Of a stretch of DNA of 64,000 nt, positions 24,605 through 36,168 are shown piece by piece; position 1 is the first letter of the stretch; every line of letters begins with the position of its first letter. The stretch comes from Canna indica. Taxonomy: Eukaryota; Streptophyta; Magnoliopsida; Zingiberales; Cannaceae. The notes beneath the pieces were generated by a model. That model had not been told where the DNA came from. It was given only the letters and a program-made list of their open reading frames with translations, and ran no database searches. Both the position numbers and the translations under genes were made by a program. The DNA lies in assembly GCA_034359265.1 (NCBI GenBank), contig CP136893.1, forward strand, positions 22,266,001 to 22,330,000. Direction: 5' to 3'.

Positions 24605-27600
24605 TAGGGGTGGCAATTGGAATCGATTAACCGGTTAACCGAACCGCAAAATCCAATTTTGGATAATGATTTTGCGATTCGGTTTCGGTTAGTGAAACTT
24701 AAAAACCATTTCTAAACGGTTCGGTTTTGGTTACCGAGGTGTGATTAACCGGTAACCGAAACCGATTATAAATTTCAATTTTGGTTATCGATTTTCACGG
24801 TTAACTGGTATTCGAAACCGTTATAATATAAATTATTTAATTATTTAAACCCGAAACTCGTTACCATTAACCCACTTACCCATTTACCCTTATATATAAA
24901 AACCTAAAAACTAAATCTAACCCTAAATTTTCCCTCACAGCCTCACTCCCTCAGCCGACACCCTCAATCCCTCATCACACTCGACAGTTGACACTCCCTC
25001 TCCCTCAGTCCCTCAATCGACTGCTGACCCGACTCGCGACAGTGCAATTGTGCGAACGCCGCGATTCCGCGACTCCCCTTCCCTTCAGTCGATCACCGAA
25101 TCACCCTTGACGGCCCTCGAGCGACTCCCTTCCGGCCTTCCCCCTCGGCCCTCGGCCTTCGGCGGCCCTCGCCGACGCCCGACCACCTGATTCGCTCGAC
25201 AGCTCCAGCGCTCGTTCAGCTTCTATTTCGATTAGCTCCAGCGCTCGGCTTCCTCCAGCTTCTATTTCGATCAGCTCTAGCGCTTGTTCAGTCGTTCCCA
25301 TCCGAGAGCTCGCAAGTAACTGGGATTGTTTGCTTAAATTAGGGCTCTAGCGCTTGTTGATTCCTTAAATTGTTTGCTGTGTATTGTTGACTCCTTGTGT
25401 GCCTGTTATTGGGATCACCCGTAGTAACAAAATGTTAGCTTGAGCTTATATTGTTTAAAGGTTACTTTATAGTAATGTTAGATTGCTTGCTTATATTGTT
25501 GATTCCTTGTTTAAGGGTGATGAGCTTATATATTGTTGACTCTGTTGACTCCTTGTTTAAGGGTGATGAGCTTATATTGTTGGTAGATTTGGAAGGGTTT
25601 TTTTGTTCATGCTTTGCTTCTAAATTTAGTAAATTCTATACATGCTTGCTGTGTAATGTTACATGCTTACTGTTTAGTTTAAATTCTATACATTATTGTT
25701 TATGCTACTGTTTAGTTTGGATAACAGTGTATGTTTGTTTTCATTTTTATTAGGTTAAACTTTTGATTATGTCATCAATGGCCGATAGTAGTTTTGATGA
25801 GAGTGGGAAAAGTATTACTCAGCCTACGCCACAAACTGATGCAATTCATGATAGTTCACCTAGGCCCCCAAATCCCCCAATCCCATTATCTTCTTCAATT
25901 GTAGAAGGAAATAAAAAAAGGAAGTTAACTTCTAATGTTTGGGATCATTTCACCAAACAAATCGTAGATGGGCAAACTAGGGCAGTTTGTAATTATTGTA
26001 CATCTGCTCTTAAAGTATGCAGCAAAAATGGAACTTCATCTATGCACAACTATGTCAATTCATGTGCTGCAAGAAAGACTGGTCAAAGTATTGTTGAAAG
26101 TCTTGAAAAACAAAAACAAATTACGGTAGAGATGATAACTGATGGAAAGGTTCATTTTAATACATTTAAATTTGATCAAGAGACATCTCGAAGAGAATTA
26201 GCATATGATATCATCGTACACGAGTATCCTCTTGCCATTGTTGATCATGTAAGGTTCAGAAGATTTGCAGCTAGTCTTCAACCTTTATTCAAGATGGTTT
26301 CTCGCAACACTATCAAAAGCGATATTATGAAAATTTATAATGTGGAGAAGAATAAGCTGCAACATATGTAAGAGAAGGTTGAAAGTCGGATAGCAATTAC
26401 TACAGACATGTGGACTTCTAACCAAAAAAGGGGTATATGTCGGTAACTGCTCATTACATTGATGATTCTTGGGTTTTACAACACCGTATTCTAAGGTAAT
26501 TTTTATTTTATTATTGGTTTTTAATTTGAGATAGTTTTATTTTATTTATTTAAAAGTATTTTTTATTTTATAGGTTTGTTTATGTTCCTGCACCTCATAC
26601 TATGGATGTTATAGCTGAAAAAATGATTGAAAGTTTGACACAATGGAATATTGAAACAAAGATGAGCACTATAACAGTTGATAATTGTAGTTCCAATGAT
26701 GGCATGATTAGACTTGTTCAAGAAAAACTAAGTAATGAATTATTACTTCGAGGAAAATTTCTTCACATGAGATATTGTGCTCACATTTTGAACCTTATTG
26801 TAAAAGATGGCTTGTCTGTTATAGAAGGTTCAATTGAAATAATTCGTGATAGTGTATCATTTTGGTCTGCTAGTCCATCAAGAGTTGAGAAGTTTGAAGA
26901 TATTTCTCGTCAATTAAAAATTTCTTGTACAAAGAAATTAGCTCTTGATTGCAAACACGATGGAATTCTACCTATTTGATGCTTCAAACTGCCTTAGAAT
27001 ACAAGGATGTTTTTCCTAGGTTGAAGCTTAGAGAAAAAGCTTATTGTTCATTACCAACAGAGAAGGATTGGGAAATGACAATGAAACTTGTACCGGAATT
27101 GCAATACTTTTTTAATACAACTGAATTGTTTTCGGGGAGAGATTATCCTACAGCTAATGTATTCTTCACTCGTGTCTGTAGACTTCGGAATGAAGTACTT
27201 TCATGAAAAATTTCAGAAGAAGAGGTTATTAGAAAAATGGCAGAAAAAATGTTTGAGAAGTTTGAAAAGTATTGGAGTGTTGTTCATATTGTATTGACTG
27301 TGGCAATATTTTTAGATCCGAGGTACAAATTGAGAATTGTGGAATATTATTATTCTATAATTTATGGTGACACTGCATATCTAGATATTGAAAAGGTTAG
27401 AAGAACTCTTTATGATCTATTACATGAGTATCAATCTAGGATCATCAATTCTCAAAGTCTTACTTCTCAAGTTTCTCATGCTCAACCTACAGATATGGTT
27501 GATGATGTAGACGAGAACTTGCGTGATTTCATTGAATCCCCAGGTGATGTGGTTGTCAAATCTGAGATTGATCAGTATTTGGATGATAGTCGTTTGCCAC

Positions 27601-28835
27601 TAACTCGTGACTTCGATATTCTTAGTTGGTGGAAGTCAAATGGATTGAAATATCATACTTTACAAAGAATTGCTCGAGATTTTCTTGTCATTCTAGTTTC
27701 TACAGTTGCCTCAGATGCTGCCTTTAGCACTAGTGGAAGGATAGTTAGTGCTCATCGAAGTAGACTCCATCCAGATACTTTAGAAGCATTGATGTGCACA
27801 CAAAGTTGGTTATCCACCAACATGGAAGGTAAATTTTATTATCATACATTGTGTCTAGATAAACTATATTAATATTAATATACTTATATATTTTTTCTTT
27901 AATGTAGATTTATGTTCTATTGCAGACTCAAATTGTATTTGCTTGGTCGATGATGAAGAAGATGTTCAATAAGCTTTATTGGTTTGAATTTATTTGATAA
28001 TTTAATGTCTTGTCCTTTAGCATTTGCACTAATAATATTTTTTATTATTTGGTTATAGGCTTGAAGAAGGGGGAGCTTCAAATGAAATATTAGACTTGCT
28101 TATGGTTATGAAGATTTATGAATTTCTTGTTTTTCTTGGACATTTGAACCTTTGACTTGCTTATGTTTATGTAATTTGAACTTTGAACTGAATATGGACT
28201 ATGTTTATGTAATATTTTGTTTATGGTGGACTTTGTTTATGTGTATACTTGATTGTTTGAGTAAACTCAGCTTATGCAAATAAACTAATTTACATCTTTA
28301 TATTTTCTTTGAATTTATAGTTGGAATAAAGGTATCAAATAGGGATAACATCTCTCATTTGCATAAGCCAACATCACTTGGCATCCCTCATTTACAGAAG
28401 CTAATACTCCAATAGGGATAGCTTTTATATTGTCAATTGTGCTTTTAAAGATTGGATTTAATACCATGTATTAATTGATATATCAACTATCATTTGATGT
28501 AATTGCTTTTGATAATTTGCACTATTTGCAAGAGTCATATAAATTCAATTTATTTTTTTAGCATATTTTTTTTAATTACTATTTTGGCATTTTTGAACTA
28601 GTTATCCGGTTACTACCGGTTAACCGGTAGTAAACGGATAACCGGGTCTATATGAACTGAAAAATATTTGATTTCGGTTAACCGCGGTTAACCGAAACCA
28701 AGTCGATTACGGTTTCGGGTATAGGTTTTTGAAATCGAATAGTTTCGATTTCGGTTTTGGTTAGCGGGTATTTAGGTCGGTTTCGGTTTCGATTAACCTA
28801 CAAAAATGCGATTAACCGAACCGTTGTCATCCCTG
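24605..28835 (+). mobile_element. hAT transposon, 4.2 kb, 8-bp TSD, decayed transposase
   Basis: The left end TAGGGGTGGCAATTGG and the reverse of the right end CAGGGATGACAACGG are the imperfect TIRs of plant hAT elements. TTTATAGA is perfectly duplicated at 24597-24604 and 28836-28843. Both subterminal regions are dense in GGTTAACCG / CGGTTAACC motifs (24620-24800, 28600-28820), the likely transposase-binding repeats. It encodes one transposase, now broken. Structurally it is a full-length former autonomous element. Confidence 0.93.
25769..27972 (+). pseudogene. hAT transposase (BED finger, RNase H-like core, hATC dimerisation domain)
   Basis: The ATG at 25769 follows a likely 5'-UTR intron acceptor. 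Order: a BED-type finger (WDHFTKQ, CNYC, then H and C ligands), the core with AITTDMWTSNQKRG, TVDNCSSND, MRYCAHILNLIVKDGL and DPRYK, and the C-terminal hAT dimerisation region (DILSWWKSN, ASDAAFSTSGRIVS, HPDTLEALMC). Introns read as 26496-26573 and 27839-27907, and the tail ends VDDEEDVQ at 27972. Lesions: TAA at 26369-26371, a one-base loss near 26429, one A missing near 26957 (a KTRWNSTYLM motif restored across frames), and TGA at 27204-27206, probably from TGG. It resembles the RICESLEEPER/DAYSLEEPER group of plant hAT proteins but is not functional. Confidence 0.9.
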
Positions 28836-29150
28836 TTTATAGACCCAAAACAAAAACCGCCTACTAGATCTTTGTTTATAATTACTTTCCTATCAAACTA
28901 TATTTATCGTACATATGGCAAACATCCAAAAAAGCACTGCACTTTCCCCTCTCACACACAATCACATTCGGTCTGGATAACGAAGAGTCGCATAAAAAAC
29001 CACGCAACCGACACATGACCAGTCGAGGTTGAAGGCCGACATCACTTAGAGCTCGGCACGCAGTCCTCCAAACTCCGATCAATTGAGCTCGGAGACTGTG
29101 GACTGGACTAGTATACTAGTAATATTGGGCTCGGTCGGATCAGATCTAGT

Positions 29151-29546
29151 AGTATCCTACGATCCAACTAAAATTAAGATCTGATTTTGAGAATTTCAAA
29201 GTTCCTATTTTAATTTCAGAAATTTGTAAAAAAATAAATCCGATTCAAGGATATTCCTGTCATAGAAAAAGGACAATAAAATAAAATATTATCTTGAAAA
29301 GGACATTTTGTCAATTTTTTAAGTATATACTGCAATCAATCATGATAACCGTTGAGACATTTAAATCACGATAGTTTAACTCAAGATTGATCACCAATTC
29401 ACCTAAAAGAAAACTAATATCAAATTGAAAAGCCATAGATTGATTCCCATAAATTTAGTTGACTCGGGATCCGTGTCTTGCGGATCTTTGCATTTTTAAT
29501 TCTTAGAGCCGCTCGTGACTCAATCCGCGTACGCGATTAATTATTT
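29151..29546. other. Intergenic DNA, nothing recognised
   Basis: No supported feature. Confidence 0.4.
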
Positions 29547-30744
29547 GGATTAATTATAAAATATATCTCAATTTTTTTTACGTATTTCTCAAATCTATCC
29601 TTTCCTTTCAATTTTCTATATCACTTTTTAATTTATTACAAATCTATCTCATCGTCTGCCCAACATTAACTTTGCCGTCAGAATGCTGACGTGGCTAATA
29701 ATCTCAACCAGCATTCAAATACTATTTTTTTAATTTATTTTTTTTCGGCCCCACCAAACCTAGTCAGCAATCATTTAAGGGTTAATTATAAAATATATCT
29801 CAACTTTTGACGTGTTTCCGTAATCTATCTCTACTTTCCAATTTTTCCAATTCAGTACATCATTTTTAGATTTGTTATAAATTTATCGTCTACCCAGCGT
29901 CAACTTCGCAATATTCAATAGAGAGAAGAAATCTCTCTCTTATGTTAAAAATTTTCTTGTCAAAACAAAGCCTACAACGGCAAATAATATTTAACAATAT
30001 CATCACTGTTGAAAAATTTTACAGTATCATATGAAATCCTACATTTAATAGTATCATCACTGATGGAAAATTTCTAGGATTTATACATACCAGAAGGAAT
30101 GGGGGGAGACGACCGAGCAAGTGAAAATTAATAGAGAGATACCAAAGTTGATGGGGATGAAGACAGAGCGCACGAAGAGATGCAAGCGACATCGGGGATT
30201 GAGAGAAAGACGAGCGACGAGCAGGCAACGAGGTCAGGAAAGAGGTGAGCAAGCGATTTTAAAGGTGGATTTTTTTAATTAACTTGTCGTGATCTGCTGA
30301 TTGAGTTTGGTGGAGCCGAAAAAAAAATAAGTTAAAGTTCGCGTCTGAATGTTGACTGAGATTATTAGCCACGTCAGCATTCAGACGCGCGAAGTTGACG
30401 TTGGGTAGACGATGTGATAAATTTGTAACAAATCGAATTGAAAAAATTAGAAAGTGATGATATATTAGGAAAATACATTAAAAGTGGAGATATATTTTAT
30501 AATTAACCATGTTGCTGACTGGATTTGGTGGGGTCAGAAAAAATAAGTCAAAAAAAAATTGTTTTTGAATATTGACTGAGATTATTAGCCACGTCAGCAT
30601 TCTGAAGGTAAAATTAATGCTAGATAAATGATGAGATAGATTTATAACAAATTAAAAAATAATGTACCGAATCGAGAAAATTTAAAAATAATAATAAATT
30701 TAAAATATACGTAAAAAAAATAAAATATATTTTATAATTAGTCC
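29547..30744. repeat. Two nested long-TIR foldback elements (Mutator-like MITEs)
   Basis: The outer arms begin GGATTAATTATAAAATATAT (left) and, reversed, GGACTAATTATAAAATATAT (right), and both hold a GCTGACGTGGCTAATAATC block and CCCCACCAAA. The inner pair begins GGGTTAATTATAAAATATAT at about 29779 and its mirror ends near 30509. The same terminal family bounds the Mutator-like element at 48407-54020. The centre (30050-30260) is more GC-rich and of unknown origin. No clean 9-bp target duplication was found here. Confidence 0.75.
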
Positions 30745-30771
30745 CTAATGTATTGGGCCTTTGGGCAAACT

Positions 30772-31294
30772 GTAGGGCTGGCAATTTTATCCGCATCCGC
30801 CAACTAAAAACCGCATCCATACTGTATCCGATCCGTATCCGCAAGTAAAAACGGATATGGATATGAATATGGATCTGAAAATTTTATATCCGCACGGATA
30901 CGGTGCGGATACGGATTTGCCTGTCTATCCGCTCCGTATCCGCACCATATCCGCGCCGCCTATCCGCCCCATATTAATTACTATTTTACCCATATATATA
31001 TAATGCATATATATAAAGGGCCAAGGGTGATATTGTAATTTTATATCAAATACATTATTTTAATATTTTTAAATTAATTGATTTTTAAATTAAATATATT
31101 ATTTTAATATTTTTAAAAATACGGATGCGGATATGGATGCGGTGCGGATATCCGTATTTGAAGCGGTGCGGATATGGATATTCATATTCATATCCGTAGC
31201 GGATACGGTGCGGATACGGATGAGCGAATATGGGTGCGGATGCGAATACGGATAATGCACTATCCGCACCGTATCCGCACCGTTGTCAGCCCTA
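30772..31294. mobile_element. hAT MITE with GCGGATACGG subterminal repeats
   Basis: Ends read TAGGGCTGGCAA and, reversed, TAGGGCTGACAA. GGCAAACT is duplicated on both sides (30764-30771, 31295-31302). Both subterminal regions are packed with GCGGATACGG/CCGTATCCGC words. It carries no coding sequence. Its right end is only about 127 bases from the CML42-like TATA box. Confidence 0.88.
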
Positions 31295-31420
31295 GGCAAA
31301 CTTGCACGACTTGTACATACCAACAAATCGGTCACGTCAGAATTAATTGATGATGGAAAATAAAATAAGAGGCCGTTTCCGTCGCCGTCTCACGCGGTCC
31401 TCCCACGGCTTTGCTCTCCT

Positions 31421-31429
31421 TTATATATA
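31421..31429 (+). promoter_or_regulatory. TATA box of the CML42-like gene
   Basis: TTATATATA about 90 bases before the start codon, followed by a pyrimidine-rich leader (CTCCGTCAGCTCACC...). The position suits a plant core promoter. Confidence 0.65.
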
Positions 31430-31511
31430 CCTCCGTCAGCTCACCGTTATCTTCGCTTGCTCTCCTCGCCCAGGCCAAGAGTTCCCAACGGCCCCGATAC
31501 CGGAAGCCGCC

Positions 31512-32105
31512 ATGGAGGGAGGTGTCGCCGCCCACCACCCCCTTCCGGCGCCTGCCCTCATCCAGCCGTCCTCATCCTTCCGGCTCCGGACCCAGAGCCT
31601 CAACACCCTCCGCCTCCGCCGCGTCTTCGACCTCTTCGACCACAACGGCGACGGCGAGATCACCATCCAAGAGATCGGCCTCGCGCTCGATCGCCTCGGG
31701 CTCGGCGCTGATGACGACGAGCTCCGGTCCACCATCGCCGCCTACATCCCCCCCGGGCGTGCCGGCCTCGCCTTCGAAGACTTCGAGGTCCTCCACCGCG
31801 CCTTGGGCGACGCCCTCTTCGGCGGATCCGACGAGATGGATGCGGATACGGGTGCGGATGCGGATGCGGGGGACGAGGTGGAGGAGGACATGAGGGAGGC
31901 GTTCAGGGTGTTCGACGATGACGGGGATGGGTTCATCTCGGCGGGGGAGCTGCAGGCGGTGCTGACCAAGCTCGGGCTGCCGGAGGGGCGGAGCATCGAC
32001 CGGGTGCGGGAGATGATATGCTCCGTCGACCGGAACGCTGACGGCCGGGTGGATTTCGGGGAGTTCAAGAGCATGATGCAGGGGATCACCGTGTGGGGGG
32101 CGTGA
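31512..32105 (+). CDS. CML42: Calmodulin-like calcium-binding protein, CML42 type
   Basis: A single exon of 197 residues starting at a GCCATGG context. The N-terminal [20 protein letters not shown] matches the CML42/CML43 signature. EF-hand loop 1 is D43[11 protein letters not shown]54. A degenerate second hand spans about 80-95. Loop 3 is D135[11 protein letters not shown]146 and loop 4 is D173[11 protein letters not shown]184. The three intact loops keep acidic residues at positions 1, 3, 5 and 12, so it should bind calcium and act as a cytosolic or nuclear sensor. The linker before EF3 (about 107-126) is an acidic Asp/Ala-rich run. An upstream in-frame extension (from 31347) covers the promoter and leader and is unlikely to be translated. 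GC content is far above its surroundings, as in many monocot genes. Related genes act in defence and trichome signalling (family knowledge); this copy's role is inferred. Confidence 0.93.
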   Translation: MEGGVAAHHPLPAPALIQPSSSFRLRTQSLNTLRLRRVFDLFDHNGDGEITIQEIGLALDRLGLGADDDELRSTIAAYIPPGRAGLAFEDFEVLHRALGDALFGGSDEMDADTGADADAGDEVEEDMREAFRVFDDDGDGFISAGELQAVLTKLGLPEGRSIDRVREMICSVDRNADGRVDFGEFKSMMQGITVWGA

Positions 32106-32884
32106 TCAACGGCTCTGATGCGCTCTTTATATCTTTTTGTCTAATTAATAAGTAATCTGTTTTCTCCTCTTCTCTCTTGCTCTTACTAAATATTATATCC
32201 CAAGGCAATAGGTTTTTATAATTAACCCTAGTGCAAGCTTGTTTTAGAAAAAAATCTCTTACTCTTCATCCGTTTAGATTTAATGATTGAACATCCGTTT
32301 GGATTCAAAATTTAAAAATCGATCCAATACAAAATATAACTCGGATACAATAAAAAATACATAGTATTGGAACCCCCTCATCCCTAATAATCACTCTCCT
32401 GAAATTTCAACATGTATGTCCACCCTTTTACTTTCTATAAATGCTTTATTTTAGAAAAATAATATTTATAATATTAAAACTAATCATGCCATATTCATCT
32501 TAGTTTTACCCCATAATTTATATTTATATTGATATAATTTAAAGTTAAAGTAGCCTATTTTAAAATGAATAATTAATATGTCAGGATCTTTAATTTTATA
32601 AATATTATTTTAGTGAAAAAAGGTATTTATAAAAATATAAGAGGAAAATGAGTGGCTCCTAAAAGTAAAAGGGGTAAATGTATAATTTTAAATTTTGGAA
32701 TTAGGAACGTGCAATTAAATTAAAGTAGAGGAGGTGAGATGTAATTTATCCTATAAATAATTTTGGTTTGCGAATTTTACGCTTTCTGTTTTTTTATCAA
32801 AATTAAATATATTTGTATTTACACATTCATGATTTTTTTTTATAAAATATTAAAATTAACACCACAAATACATATTAAAGTTGG
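32106..32884. other. 3' UTR and AT-rich intergenic DNA
   Basis: The first 100-200 bases after the CML42-like stop are probable 3' UTR (TAATTAATAAG near 32141). The rest shows no recognised feature. Confidence 0.45.
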
Positions 32885-33180
32885 CACGTCTCTTTGGTTC
32901 GTGGTGACCTACAAAGATACTCTGATGCTCAAGTGAGTGGAATCTCAGATGATGGATATGAAATTGAAATTGAGAGTCTACCTGTTGTGCGTCATGTTTA
33001 TTTTATGAGACTAGTCAGGAATATTTTTTGGCGATGATGTCTCTTAAGATCTCGCGGAGATATGCCCGGATGGATTGAAGTTTATCCCGAAGATGATAGA
33101 CTCATTATTGCCGAATCCCTAAGATCAATGTAGCGATTATGAAGAGGAATGTCTTTTCGCATGTTTGTCGCTTAAAATTG
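32885..33180 (+). repeat. Dispersed LTR-like repeat, copy B
   Basis: The partner of 19565-19900, sharing the order GATGCTCAAGTGAG, GGATATGAAATTG, CCTGTTGTGCGTCATG, GGCGATGATGTCTC and CCGAAGATGATAGA. It is probably retrotransposon LTR sequence, too decayed to classify. Confidence 0.4.
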
Positions 33181-34282
33181 AAATACTATGCTGTGCAGAA
33201 TGGGACGGGGTAGATTTGCAGAGTTGAGATATCTAATCTCATACATGTCTAATCTTGTAAAACGGTGCCGACTATCGAGTGGATTTTACAATTTATATAA
33301 TAAAACAATGTCACTTGGTTCGAATTCTAGCGAAATAATTGTCGGCACGAAAGATTTTTCCCAACGTTGGGCTGAGACGACTATGGAAAGTTGTCTTGTC
33401 GATCAATTTGTAGATTCAACGAGAATAGAAACAAGTGGTGAGCAAACTAATGAAGCGATCAGGGTGGCGTGTTCTTTTCTTGACACCATTGAACACAAGG
33501 CACCGACCATCGAGTCCATTGAAGATTTCCAAAACCTTTTTGGTCGATCCTCGGTCGAGGATCGATCGAGATTTGATCGATAACCTGCAGTTTTGGCAAG
33601 TTGCTGATTTTTCTAGTTTGCTAATTCTCCACAAGTCTTATTTAATATTTTTTAACTTAAAGTTATTAACTTTAAAACATAAATATTAACTAAGGATTAT
33701 CCCTCATTTGGATTCAATAAAAATATCTAAAAAATTAAAATCAATAAGAATCAAAATTTAACTTTTGGGATCTAGTACAAATTTGTGAGAACTGGAAATT
33801 TTATAATTTCTCGGGTCAAATATGAATAAGTTACAGGTTTTTAAAAATTCCTTAAAAATAAGTCTTGTACTTATTTCTATCTAAGGAACAATTACTGGGA
33901 CTTTTGGTACCAAGAAAAAGTCTAAATCATGTAGCCCTCTAAGGAGCTCCCTAGCTTAGAAAATTTTTGGGTCACTTTTTATTTTTTTTTATTTTTAAAT
34001 TTCCAGGGTTTGGGTTTCAATTTTTGAGTTCTTATGCATCAAATAGAGGAACAATTACCGGGATACTCTAGACCTAGATTCAATCTTCCCAATGAATCCC
34101 GAGCGTCAACGATCGTCCTTGTCGATTTCTTCAATTTCTCTAATTTTTTCGATCGGGGACATCGCACGCAAATTGACATAAAACCTGATAATATTTTTTT
34201 ATGAAATCATTAGTTTCATATTTATTATCATCAAAATCGAGATTAAGACCAATGTTGAAAATCTTAGGCCAACAAAATTAAC
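33181..34282. other. LTR-like debris with GATCGATCG words
   Basis: A 131-codon open frame (33188-33583) has no known motif. The end of this block (34195-34282, TTATTATCATCAAAATCGAG... CTTAGGCCAA) matches the end of the LTR-like block at 53085-53172. Both carry TCGATCGA-type palindromes upstream. Likely a second, truncated copy of that LTR. Confidence 0.45.
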
Positions 34283-35310
34283 GTGGCGCTGTTGATGTGT
34301 ATCAACACTCCACTCAGCACATGAAAATATAATTAAAAATTATGTATTGTCACATCATCACTTTATAATAATCAAAATAATACTTATATTAATGATAATC
34401 AAATTAACCCCTATATATGTATTAATAACATCCCTTCCCGCCAGCACCTAATATGTCAAAGGGTTTTTAATCCTTTTTATTAATGTTAATTTGTATTAGT
34501 ATTATAATATAAGAATTAATTTGATTATTATAAAGTGAAGATGCGGTAATAAAAAAAATTTAATTCCATTTTTATATGCTTATACATGTCAACAACACTA
34601 TGTCAGCTCTCTAACGACGAGGCTAACTGCCGATTGAAGTCAGAATATGATTGATATAAGATAAAACTTAGAGTATACTATTGATACAAATAAAAAATTG
34701 AGATACAATTAAAAAAACTCTCGAAGATTGAAATATTCCATGTAATTAACCATTTATGTTATACAAAATAAAATAATGAATTAAAATTTAATATTATTTT
34801 GAGTTTTTAAGTTGGTCAAGACTTTCACGCAAAAGTTTAAAATAAAATAAAGACTTTTGTCCAAAATCTTAAATACTAAATGTTTGATCAAAAGGGTACT
34901 ATTACACACATATATTTGTTTGAAGTGCCTCTATATCATGAGAAATAAATATAATGAATTACAAATAATTTTTTTTTTAATTTGTTCAAGACTTTCGCTG
35001 AATGTTTGATTAAATTAGAGGAAAATATTGCTCCTATATATTTTTCGGAGTGCCTAAAATTAATTTTACTCCACATGAAATAAAACTATTTTTTGAGTTT
35101 TAAAAACTATTCAAAACTTTTAGGTAAACTTTTTTAATACGTTAAAGGCTTTGATATGAGAGGGTTAAATCAGAATTCTAATTTTTTTATTCTTGTTTCG
35201 AAAATTTAAGCATTATTATTTTAATTTTGGAAATTTTTCATAAATTTATTTTGGTAACGAAAAAATGTTCATTGTATTTCTGGTCTAGCAAAATCTTGAC
35301 CTTGAAGGTT
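34283..35310. other. AT-rich intergenic DNA
   Basis: No gene. Blocks near 34830-35130 (GTTCAAGACTTTCGC, CAAGACTTTCACGC) resemble the MITE debris at 23600-24050. Confidence 0.4.
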
Positions 35311-36120
35311 TGTTAAAAAAACTTATCAAATTTAGGAGATCTTTTCAATGCCTTGCATAATTTCCAATCCAATAACTATTTTGTTACACTCTTAGTACAC
35401 AAGTATAAAAGTGATGTAAGAAGAAACAAACTTAATATTAGTAATATTTGCCATGGTGGTTTGTCAATACTCAACACATCCGCGCGCCAGCTTCAACATG
35501 TGCTAACTTCGGAGAGTTGCTTCCTTTTTGCCGATTGCTTTAGTCAAACTCTCACAATTTTCAATCTCAGAGCACTTGATTCACCGTGAAATCGTAGACA
35601 GAATCTCTCGCACCTTATCTGCAGTCGGCTCCTTCCCCTTATAAAAGGATGCCAAATATAAGGTTCCAAAAACATCACCTCATATTTCGATTTACAGAGA
35701 AACTTCTGTGAGAGATTTAGATATCCAAAAAATTAAGAGTGTCACTATCACTCTTTACAAAGAGTGCCCCTTTTCGGGTTCAGACATACATCAAATGATT
35801 TCAGTTTCAAGGCAGAATTTGCAGAGACAATGCATTTACTCCATATCGATTTTAGGTTCAGTTTATTTGAGACAGTGTGCTGTATTATGAAGGGTATTCA
35901 GTTTTATTATCACTCTTATTGTAATTCTTTTCTGAAATTAATAAATCAGTCTTCGCTTCTCCCCGTGGACGTAGGACCGGCACCTCGCCGAGTCTGAACC
36001 ACGTTAATCCTTATGTATTTCTTATTTTTCGCATTCTTGATTTTGGATTTGGATTTTTGTTTCTCTTGCTGAGTTCGAGTTTTGTCGATCCTGCAGAAAA
36101 ATTTCCTTAATTTTCTAACA
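35311..36120 (+). mobile_element. Probable solo LTR of a copia-type element
   Basis: It starts TGTTA and ends CTAACA, carries CTTATAAAAGG at about 35637 and, downstream, CCCGTGGACGTAGGACC and GAACCACGTTAATCC. That pair is a hallmark of many plant copia LTRs (R/U5 region). No internal domain flanks it. A 5-bp target duplication was not evident, so the exact ends are provisional. Confidence 0.6.
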
Positions 36121-36168
36121 GACAATGATTAAATTGAGGTTCTATTCCCTTAAGACAAGTTATACTTA

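Larger units (their letters stand above)
24185..29150 (-). mobile_element. Promoter- or LTR-like sequence split by the hAT element
   Basis: Joining 24185-24604 to 28844-29150 (after removing the hAT insertion) gives a minus-strand sequence with TCTATAAATAGCC, a strong plant TATA box, followed by about 400 bases with a leader-like composition. It may be a retrotransposon LTR or an orphan promoter. No matching second LTR is seen. The hAT target duplication TTTATAGA is itself the TATA region. Confidence 0.35.

Noticed and set aside
25101..25301. Minus-strand frame with repeated ALELIEIEA motif
   Set aside because: It comes from a short direct repeat (AGCTCCAGCGCTCG..) in the leader region of the hAT element, not a gene.
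31436..31796. Alternative frames over the CML42-like gene
   Set aside because: Overlapping frames on both strands arise from high GC at third positions; only one frame has EF-hand loops.
33188..33583. A 131-codon frame considered as a small gene
   Set aside because: It lies within LTR-like sequence and has no recognised motif or homologue by eye.
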